Part shown: one piece after another, positions 58,113 to 64,000 of the stretch
Position numbering within the stretch: the first letter of the stretch is position 1
Layout of the letters: every line of letters begins with the position of its first letter
Assembly (NCBI RefSeq): GCF_900091605.1
Contig: NZ_FMCQ01000004.1
Location: 62,001-126,000 of the forward strand
Direction: 5' to 3'
DNA from: Micromonospora tulbaghiae
GTDB lineage: Bacteria; Actinomycetota; Actinomycetes; Mycobacteriales; Micromonosporaceae
DNA length: 64,000 bases
Notes under the pieces: generated by a model
The model's input: the letters and a program-made list of their open reading frames with translations, nothing else
Database searches by the model: none
Told to the model about the DNA's origin: nothing
Translations under genes and position numbers: made by a program

Positions 58113-59816
58113 GTGGTCGCGCGCAGCGCTGACCGGCCGCCGCGAGCGCCCCTGCTCGTCACCGAAACCCCGCTCTCGCGTTCTCCACTCGTGGGGACCT
58201 CTCCCGAGCGCCGGCCGCGACGCGAGCCCGACACCGGCACGCCCCCGCCCGCCGACGAGCCGGGCCGCCAGCGCGCCGCGAGCCGCCCGCACCGGCTCTC
58301 CGCGCGCGGCGACGGCGACCAGGCCGTACCCCGGGAACCGGGCCGGGGTCATCGTCGTGGCCGCACCAGCACACCGACCCGGCCCGCCACAGTGGCCGGC
58401 CGGCGCCGCCGCGCCGACCCGCTCGCCGGCCGCCGTCCCACGCTCACCACCCGGCCGGGCGGCGACCCGGAGCTGGACGGCGCCGACGACCCGCCCGACG
58501 GGCCGGACCGGCGCCGGATCGCGCTCACCGCGCTCGTGGCAGCCGCCGCGATCTCCGCCGCGACGCTCGTCGCCGGCCTGCTGACCTGGGTGCCCGACCC
58601 CGCCGACGAGAACGGGACGGCGCGCCCGCTCACCGCCGCCGAGGCCGACCGGGTGGCCGCGCTGCGGGTCACCAACCTGCGCGACCTACGCGCCGGCGTC
58701 CGGGTCACCGTCGGGGCCCACGCCGCCCGCACCGAACTGGTCGGCTGGGTGGACTGGGCGCGCCCCCTGGTCTACCTGGACGTCGGCGGTCCGGGCGCGG
58801 GCGCCGACCGGGGCCTGGTCCAGGCCACCGCGTCCGCGCTGCTGGTGCGGCCCGACCCCGGCGCGCTCCCCACCCCGGCCCGGCCTCCGCTGGTGCCGCC
58901 GGCGGACCGGTGGCGGATGCGGGAGCCGGCCGGCGGCCACGGCCTGGGCGCGGTACGCGACCTGCTGATCGGGCTCGGCGCCGACCGGGTCGACAGGCCC
59001 GCCGCCGACGGCCGTCGGCTACGCGACGACCGGGTGGGCGGCATCCCGGTGGACGTGTTCCAGGCACCCCTCGCACCGACTGGTGGCCCGCCGCCGACGC
59101 TGTGGGTGGACGCGGACGCCCGCCTGCACCGGCTCAGCGGCCGGATGGCCGACGGCACTCCCGTCACCGTCGACCTGACCCGCGCCGACCGGCCTGCCCT
59201 GCACCCGGTGGACGCCCTCGGCGGCCGGCCCGGGCAGCCCCGGGCGCTCACCGACGACGAGGCCGCCCGGCTGGCCGCGCTGCCCGCCCGGCTTCGGGCA
59301 CTGGGCGGCGCGGCGGTGACGGTGGCCGCTCCGCTCGCCCCGTCGGCCAACCTGCGGGCCACCGGCACGGCGGACTGGACGAGCCCGTCGGCGTACCTCG
59401 CGGTGATCGAGGAGGGCAGCGGCCGGCGTACCCTCCGCTGGGCCCGGCCGGGGCGGGTGGCGCAGGTGCCGCGGTCCCCCGACGGGCCCGCGACGCCCCC
59501 GGCTCCCGTGCCGGCCGCGCTGCTCGCGGCCCCCGCGCACCCGCCCGGCGACGACCTGGACCGGCTGCTCGACGCGGCGCTGCGGGCGGCTCAGCGCCCG
59601 CCAGCCGGCGACGCCGTCCGGGTCCGGGAGGACCGGCTGGACGACCGGACGGTCGACGTGTTCGGGCTGCCGGGCGGCCGCCGCCTGTGGCTGGACCGCG
59701 GCGGTGTGCCGCGCCGGATGGAACTGCGGACCGGTTCGGGCGTGTGGATCCGGCTCGACCTCACACCGGGCCGTCCGTCGGGCAGCGGCGGGTCGCCGGC
59801 CCCGGCGTCCCGCTGA
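58113..59816 (+). CDS. Single-pass membrane protein with duplicated outer domain
   Basis: Up to 567 residues; I do not recognise a named family. About 1-135 is a disordered Arg/Pro-rich cytoplasmic segment, 136-160 one transmembrane helix (ALTALVAAAAISAATLVAGL), and the rest is extracytoplasmic. Two related blocks follow: LTAAEADRVAALR at 173 to VTVDL at about 355, and LTDDEAARLAALP at 379 to WIRLDL at about 550. Each has a strand/helix order ending in DVF...LWVD or LWLD, and G-x-VTVDL or G-VWIRLDL. The GTG start has no SD and the N-terminus is uncertain. Twenty-five nt before the convergent coaE stop. Confidence 0.65.
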   Translation: MVARSADRPPRAPLLVTETPLSRSPLVGTSPERRPRREPDTGTPPPADEPGRQRAASRPHRLSARGDGDQAVPREPGRGHRRGRTSTPTRPATVAGRRRRADPLAGRRPTLTTRPGGDPELDGADDPPDGPDRRRIALTALVAAAAISAATLVAGLLTWVPDPADENGTARPLTAAEADRVAALRVTNLRDLRAGVRVTVGAHAARTELVGWVDWARPLVYLDVGGPGAGADRGLVQATASALLVRPDPGALPTPARPPLVPPADRWRMREPAGGHGLGAVRDLLIGLGADRVDRPAADGRRLRDDRVGGIPVDVFQAPLAPTGGPPPTLWVDADARLHRLSGRMADGTPVTVDLTRADRPALHPVDALGGRPGQPRALTDDEAARLAALPARLRALGGAAVTVAAPLAPSANLRATGTADWTSPSAYLAVIEEGSGRRTLRWARPGRVAQVPRSPDGPATPPAPVPAALLAAPAHPPGDDLDRLLDAALRAAQRPPAGDAVRVREDRLDDRTVDVFGLPGGRRLWLDRGGVPRRMELRTGSGVWIRLDLTPGRPSGSGGSPAPASR

Positions 59817-59841
59817 ACCCCGGTGGGTCGGGACGCCCCGC

Positions 59842-61020
59842 TCAGGGCCGCCAGCCGGTCTGCGCGGCCCACTCCTCGGCGCGCAGGTGCTCCTCGTCGA
59901 ACCAGGGATCGGTCACCGTGCCCCAGGCCGCGTGCTCCGGCGCGGCCGCCGCGAGTTCCCGCTTCACCTGGAGGTAGTCGGCGCGCCGCGCCGGGTCGGC
60001 GCGCAGGTGGTCGCGCATCAGCAGCGCGTACCGCCAGCCGGGCGAACCGGCCTCCCGCAGGTGCAGGCGCACCGGGCGCACCGGGTCCGCGCCACCGTGC
60101 AGCCGCTTGGCCCAGCGCACCGGCTCCGGCTGCCGCGGAGCGTCCCACCACTCGCCCGGCAGCCGGGGGAAGCCGGCATCGGCCAGCCGCTGCGCGAGCG
60201 GCCCGTCCGCCTCGTCGAGCGAGGACACCGTCACCTGAATGTCGATCACGTCCGGGGCGGCAAGTCCCGGCACGGCGGTGGAGCCGACGTGGTCGACGCG
60301 GATGTCGCGGCCGGCCGCGTGGCGGATCCGGGCGGCCAGCCGGGCGTACTGTTCGGGCCAGGTCGGGTCCGGCCCGACGAGCGCCGCCGGGTCGGGCGGC
60401 ACGGCGCGGCGCTCGCGGACGTTGTGCTCGTAGGGCAGCAGACGGTCCCGCCAGAGGACGTCCACCGCGGCGTGCAGCTCGGTGAGCGTGCCGTCGTTGG
60501 CGAGCAGCACGTCGGCGACCGTGCTGCGGGTGGCGTCGTCGGCCTGCGCGGCGATGCGCCGCTGCGCCTCCGCCGGGGTCATGCCCCGGTCGCGGGTCAG
60601 CCGGGCCATCCGGGTCGGCACGGCCGTCTGCACCACGACCACCAGGTGGTACGTCGGCGCCAGTCCCACCTCGACCAGCAGCGGCACGTCGTTCACGACG
60701 ATCGCGTCGGCGGGGGCGGCGGCGACCAGTTCGGCGCTGCGCGCGCGTACCCGGGGGTGGGTGATCCCTTCGAGGGTGCGGCGGGCGGCCTCGTCGCCGA
60801 AGACCAGCGCGCCGAGGGCGGCCCGGTCCAGCGCACCGTCGGCGTCCAGGACCTTCTCGGAGAAGGCGGCGACCACCTCGGCCAGCCCGTCGGTGCCGGG
60901 CGCGACGATCTCGCGGGCGATGCGGTCCGAGTCGACGATCACCGCGCCCAGCGCGGCGAGGCGGCTCGCCACCGCGCTCTTGCCCGATCCGATTCCGCCG
61001 GTCAGCCCCACCTTCAGCAC
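59842..61020 (-). CDS. coaE: Dephospho-CoA kinase fused to GrpB-like domain
   Basis: Last step of CoA synthesis: phosphorylates dephospho-CoA. 392 residues. Kinase part about 1-200: VGLTGGIGSGKSAVASRL Walker A, VIVDSDRIAREIV, VNDVPLLVEVGLAP, DRGMTPAEAQRRIAAQ. The C-terminal GrpB/UPF0157 part (about 205-390) has DHVGSTAVPGLAAPDVID, of the nucleotidyltransferase-like fold. This fusion is typical of actinobacteria such as M. tuberculosis. GTG 61020 gives the family start; TTG 61032 with GGAGG 10 nt upstream is possible. 161 nt after rpsA, beyond its terminator. Confidence 0.94.
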   Translation of the reverse strand: MLKVGLTGGIGSGKSAVASRLAALGAVIVDSDRIAREIVAPGTDGLAEVVAAFSEKVLDADGALDRAALGALVFGDEAARRTLEGITHPRVRARSAELVAAAPADAIVVNDVPLLVEVGLAPTYHLVVVVQTAVPTRMARLTRDRGMTPAEAQRRIAAQADDATRSTVADVLLANDGTLTELHAAVDVLWRDRLLPYEHNVRERRAVPPDPAALVGPDPTWPEQYARLAARIRHAAGRDIRVDHVGSTAVPGLAAPDVIDIQVTVSSLDEADGPLAQRLADAGFPRLPGEWWDAPRQPEPVRWAKRLHGGADPVRPVRLHLREAGSPGWRYALLMRDHLRADPARRADYLQVKRELAAAAPEHAAWGTVTDPWFDEEHLRAEEWAAQTGWRP

Positions 61021-61077
61021 CCGGACAGTCAACCGGATCCGGCCTCCGCATGCCAAACCCGCCCGGCGTACGACGCG

Positions 61078-61125
61078 GGCCCCGCCCCCGGCGCTCCGCT
61101 GGTGCGGAACGCGGGGACGGGGCCC
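61078..61125 (-). terminator. Terminator of rpsA
   Basis: GGGCCCCGCCCCCGGCGCTCCGC-type left arm pairs with GCGGAACGCGGGGACGGGGCCC with a few mismatches around TGGT; more than 20 bp of stem between rpsA and coaE. Confidence 0.6.
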
Positions 61126-61181
61126 GTCGTCAGAGGCAGTCGCCGGTTCGTCCGGTGGGACGAACAGGCGTCAGCGTCCGG

Positions 61182-62669
61182 TCACTTGCCGCCGGCGAGC
61201 TTCTCCCGCAGCGCGGCGAGCGCCTCGTCGGTCGCGAGCGTGCCGGCCGGCTCCTCGGCCTGACGGCTCGGGGCCGAGGTCGAGGTGGTGGTGCCGCTGG
61301 TGACGGGCGGAGCCGGGTTGGCAGCGGCCTCGGCGTCGGCGGCGCGGGAGGTCTGCACCTGCTTGGTGTGGGCCTCCCAGCGCTGACGCGCCTCGGCGTA
61401 CTGCTGCTCCCAGGTCTCGCGCTGCTTGTCGTAGCCCTCGAGCCACTCGCCCGTCTCCGGGTCGAAGCCCTCCGGGTAGATGTAGTTGCCCTCGTTGTCG
61501 TACGTCGCGGCCATGCCGTAGAGGGTCGGGTCGAAGTGCTCCTCGCCCTCGACGAAGCCCTCGTTGGCCTGCTTGAGCGACAGCGAGATCCGGCGACGCT
61601 CCAGGTCGATGTCGATGACCTTGACCATGACCTCGGAGCCGACCTGCACGACCTGCTCCGGGATCTCCACGTGGCGCTCGGCCAGCTCGGAGATGTGGAC
61701 CAGGCCCTCGATGCCGTCGTCCACCCGGACGAACGCGCCGAACGGCACCAGCTTGGTGACCTTACCCGGCACGATCTGCTGGATCGCGTGGGTGCGGGCG
61801 AACTGACGCCACGGGTCCTCCTGCGTCGCCTTCAGCGACAGCGAGACCCGCTCGCGGTCCAGGTCGACGTCCAGGACCTCGACCTCGACCTCCTGGCCCA
61901 CCTCGACGACCTCGGACGGGTGGTCGATGTGCTTCCAGGACAGCTCGGAGACGTGCACGAGGCCGTCCACGCCACCCAGGTCGACGAACGCGCCGAAGTT
62001 GACGATCGAGGAGACGACGCCCTTGCGGACCTGCCCCTTCTGCAGCTTGTTGAGGAACTCGGTGCGCACCTCGGACTGCGTCTGCTCCAGCCAGGCACGG
62101 CGGGACAGCACCACGTTGTTGCGGTTCTTGTCCAGCTCGATGATCTTGGCCTCGAGCTCGCGGCCCACGTACGGCTGCAGGTCACGCACACGCCGCATCT
62201 CGACGAGCGACGCGGGCAGGAAGCCACGCAGGCCGATGTCGAGGATGAGACCACCCTTGACGACCTCGATGACCGAGCCGCGGACGACGCCGTCCTCGTC
62301 CTTGATCTTCTCGATCGTGCCCCAGGCCCGCTCGTACTGCGCCCGCTTCTTGGAGAGGATCAGCCGACCCTCCTTGTCCTCCTTCTGGAGGACGAGGGCC
62401 TCGATGTGGTCGCCGACCGAAACCACCTCGGCCGGGTCCACGTCGTGCTTGATCGACAGCTCCCGAGAGGGGATGACACCCTCGGTCTTGTAGCCGATGT
62501 CGAGCAGGACCTCGTCCCGATCGACCTTGACGACGGTGCCTTCGACAATGTCGCCGTCGTTGAAGTACTTGATGGTCTCGTCGATCGCGGCGAGGAAAGC
62601 TTCCTCAGAGCCGAGGTCGTCGTGGGTGACCTTGTTGGCGCTCGAGGTGGCCTCGATGCTGCTCGTCAT
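61182..62669 (-). CDS. rpsA: 30S ribosomal protein S1
   Basis: Binds mRNA on the 30S subunit. 495 residues with four S1/OB domains (about 48-117, 135-205, 220-290, 305-375): VEGTVVKVDRDEVLLDIGYK, GGLILDIGLRGFLPASL, VSSIVNFGAFVDLGGVDGLV and VTKLVPFGAFVRVDDGIEGL. The C-terminal 110 residues are acidic/Gln-rich then Ala/Ser/Thr-rich. Four rather than six domains is normal for actinobacteria. ATG 62669 is the start; transcription from about 62843 would leave a 170-nt leader, a possible site of autoregulation. Confidence 0.97.
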   Translation of the reverse strand: MTSSIEATSSANKVTHDDLGSEEAFLAAIDETIKYFNDGDIVEGTVVKVDRDEVLLDIGYKTEGVIPSRELSIKHDVDPAEVVSVGDHIEALVLQKEDKEGRLILSKKRAQYERAWGTIEKIKDEDGVVRGSVIEVVKGGLILDIGLRGFLPASLVEMRRVRDLQPYVGRELEAKIIELDKNRNNVVLSRRAWLEQTQSEVRTEFLNKLQKGQVRKGVVSSIVNFGAFVDLGGVDGLVHVSELSWKHIDHPSEVVEVGQEVEVEVLDVDLDRERVSLSLKATQEDPWRQFARTHAIQQIVPGKVTKLVPFGAFVRVDDGIEGLVHISELAERHVEIPEQVVQVGSEVMVKVIDIDLERRRISLSLKQANEGFVEGEEHFDPTLYGMAATYDNEGNYIYPEGFDPETGEWLEGYDKQRETWEQQYAEARQRWEAHTKQVQTSRAADAEAAANPAPPVTSGTTTSTSAPSRQAEEPAGTLATDEALAALREKLAGGK

Positions 62670-62849
62670 GTGGGCGGTTGCTCCGGTCGGATGGGTTGTC
62701 ACAGCGGGCATGGGTGTCGCAGTGACTCTTCCGCGCCAACGGATCCGTCGCCGGGCACACCGAACGATCGACGCGAGAAGATCATTAGTGGCTCCGGTGA
62801 CCGCGCACCTGCTCCCTGCCGAGGCACACGATCCGCGAGCGCATCGTCT

Positions 62850-62880
62850 AGCCTACCCGCTGCATTACCACAGCGTGCAA
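62850..62880 (-). promoter_or_regulatory. Putative housekeeping promoter of rpsA
   Basis: Minus strand TTGCAC (62880-62875), 19 bp, TAGGCT (62855-62850). The rest of the 354-nt gap to the divergent methyltransferase holds nothing else recognisable. Confidence 0.45.
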
Positions 62881-63023
62881 GCCCTCCCGGGTCCGCGCGA
62901 ACTCATCCGCTGCGAAAGCGGAGATTTTGCTCGGTAAGGTGCCACAGCTGTCTCGTCCGTCACATCCGTCCCAGCCGCCACCCCACCGCACCGCGGCCGC
63001 GCCGCCGGACCTAGCGTGAACCC

Positions 63024-63827
63024 GTGGACGACGACAGGGTGACCCGCCGACGGGTCGACGCCGGGGAGATCCGCCGCGCCAACCGCGGCTGGTGGGACAC
63101 CGACGCCGACGCGTACCAGGCCGAGCACGCCGCGTTCCTCGGTGACGCCGACTTCGTCTGGTGCCCGGAAGGGCTGCGCGAGGCCGACGCCCGGCTGCTC
63201 GGCGACGTGACCGGCCGGCGGATCCTCGAACTCGGCGCCGGGGCGGCCGCCGCCGCCCGCTGGCTCGCCGCCCAGGGCGCCCGGCCGGTCGCGCTGGACC
63301 TGTCCGCCGGCATGTTGCGGCACGCCGCCGAGGCCGCCGAACGCACCGGGGTACGCGTGCCGCTGGTGCAGGCCGACGCGCTCGCTCTGCCGTTCGCCGA
63401 CGCCGCGTTCGACACCGTCTGCACCGCGTTCGGCGCGATCCCGTTCGTCGACGACTCGGCGGCGGCGATGCGCGAGGTGGCCCGGGTGCTGCGCCCCGGC
63501 GGCCGGTGGGTCTTCTCGGTCACCCACCCGATGCGCTGGATCTTCCTGGACGATCCGGGCGAGGGCGGGCTGACCGCAGTGCACTCGTACTTCGACCGCT
63601 CCCCCTACGTCGAGCAGGACGAGCACGGCGTGGCCACGTACGTCGAGCAGCACCGCACCCTGGGCGACCGGATCCGGGAGCTGGTCGGCGCCGGTTTCCG
63701 CCTGCTGGACCTGGTGGAGCCGGAGTGGCCGGCCGGGCACGAGGGGATCTGGGGCCAGTGGAGCCCGCTGCGCGGCCGGCTGTTCCCCGGCACCGCGATC
63801 TTCGTCGCCGAGAAGCCGACGGACTGA
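63024..63827 (+). CDS. Class I SAM-dependent methyltransferase
   Basis: 267 residues from GTG 63024, with TAGCGT 6 nt upstream (leaderless pattern). RANRGWWDTDADAYQAEH start, SAM motif ILELGAGAAAAARWL (one Gly of GxGxG replaced by Ala), VALDLSAGMLRHA, VRVPLVQADALALPFAD, TVCTAFGAIPFVDD, EVARVLRPGGRWVFSVTHP. Close to the actinobacterial methyltransferases that sit beside rpsA/coaE. Substrate unknown. Its 3' end runs into the Uma2 remnant. Confidence 0.87.
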   Translation: MDDDRVTRRRVDAGEIRRANRGWWDTDADAYQAEHAAFLGDADFVWCPEGLREADARLLGDVTGRRILELGAGAAAAARWLAAQGARPVALDLSAGMLRHAAEAAERTGVRVPLVQADALALPFADAAFDTVCTAFGAIPFVDDSAAAMREVARVLRPGGRWVFSVTHPMRWIFLDDPGEGGLTAVHSYFDRSPYVEQDEHGVATYVEQHRTLGDRIRELVGAGFRLLDLVEPEWPAGHEGIWGQWSPLRGRLFPGTAIFVAEKPTD

Positions 63828-63838
63828 GCGCGTCGCAC

Positions 63839-64000
63839 GTCGCCGCCGCAGGGATTCCCTTCTACTGGCGGATCGAGCAGGATCCGGTGCACCTCTACGC
63901 GTACCGGATCGGCCCGGGCGGCGAGCGGCAGTACGAACTGGTGGACGACGGCAGCGAGGTGATCGAGCTGCCCGAGCCCTTCGCGATCAAGCTGCCGATC
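63839..64000 (+). pseudogene. Uma2-family endonuclease remnant, N-terminus missing
   Basis: The translation from 63839 reads VAAAGIPFYWRIEQDPVHLY, then a YRIGPGGERQYELV and PFAIKLPI stretch, the C-terminal quarter of a Uma2 protein, where it would follow the PD-(D/E)XK nuclease core. Nothing upstream codes for that core: 12 nt earlier the methyltransferase ends. No start codon or SD is near. The frame is still open at the window end. Best read as a 5'-truncated copy left by a recombination event behind the methyltransferase gene. Confidence 0.65.

Noticed and set aside
59842..61020. GrpB half of CoaE as a novel fusion
   Set aside because: This fusion is the known actinobacterial form of dephospho-CoA kinase, as in Mycobacterium tuberculosis.
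61182..62669. Truncated ribosomal protein S1 (four instead of six domains)
   Set aside because: Four S1 domains are normal in actinobacteria and the frame has an intact start and stop.

Overview
The window is chromosomal DNA of a very GC-rich actinobacterium, most likely Micromonospora or a close relative in the Micromonosporaceae. This rests on strong G/C third-position bias, frequent GTG starts, and signature actinobacterial genes: whiA, rbpA, opcA, a mycothiol-dependent isomerase-type enzyme, a CoaE-GrpB fusion and a four-domain ribosomal protein S1. The gene order ctaA/ctaB - tkt - tal - pgi - zwf - opcA - pgl - (rbpA) - secG - tpiA - pgk - gap - whiA - yvcK - rapZ - uvrC - uvrA ... uvrB - coaE - rpsA is the well-known actinobacterial central-metabolism and repair block. 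No tRNA, rRNA, CRISPR array, transposase or biosynthetic gene cluster was seen.

Layout. 1-4.5 kb: tail of ctaA, then a beta-helix protein, an ATP-grasp protein and a small conserved protein sitting between ctaA and ctaB. 4.7-13.1 kb (+): pentose phosphate operon tkt-tal-pgi-like-zwf-opcA-pgl, closed by a large hairpin shared with the convergent rbpA. 13.2-20.3 kb (-): rbpA, secG, tpiA, pgk, gap, whiA, yvcK, rapZ. 20.4-24.1 kb: recQ, a secreted C39-type peptidase and about 1.1 kb of repeat-rich non-coding DNA, which separate rapZ from its usual partner uvrC. 24.1-31 kb (-): uvrC, a Rieske lipoprotein, uvrA, rsgA. 31.2-34.4 kb: mycothiol-type enzyme, MBL hydrolase, DedA-like protein, methyltransferase, cold-shock protein. 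34.5-42 kb: two regulator/efflux units (MFS exporter with ArsR; MMPL pump divergent from MarR and a CocE hydrolase) around a possible peptidase-fold protein. 42-47 kb: lytic transglycosylase, a DedA-PAP2 fusion, typA and a second repeat patch. 47-52 kb: methyltransferase, beta-lactamase-fold protein, phosphatase, then a dipeptide epimerase plus NlpC/P60 pair that looks like a muropeptide salvage unit, and terC with a structured leader resembling the manganese-sensing yybP-ykoY riboswitch. 53-64 kb: small enzymes and regulators, uvrB, a membrane protein with a duplicated outer domain, coaE-grpB, rpsA, a methyltransferase and a decapitated Uma2 fragment.

The less ordinary content is (i) a 50-bp palindromic repeat present three times, with two further palindrome families built on GATC-containing arms; (ii) several enzymes whose catalytic motifs are visibly eroded: the pgi-like protein, the PAP2 half of the DedA fusion, a DedA protein and one half of the MMPL pump; (iii) a near-perfect local convention in which many single genes have TANNNT placed 6-7 nt before the start codon, implying leaderless mRNAs; (iv) a 34-bp perfect palindrome as probable ArsR operator; and (v) the terC leader.
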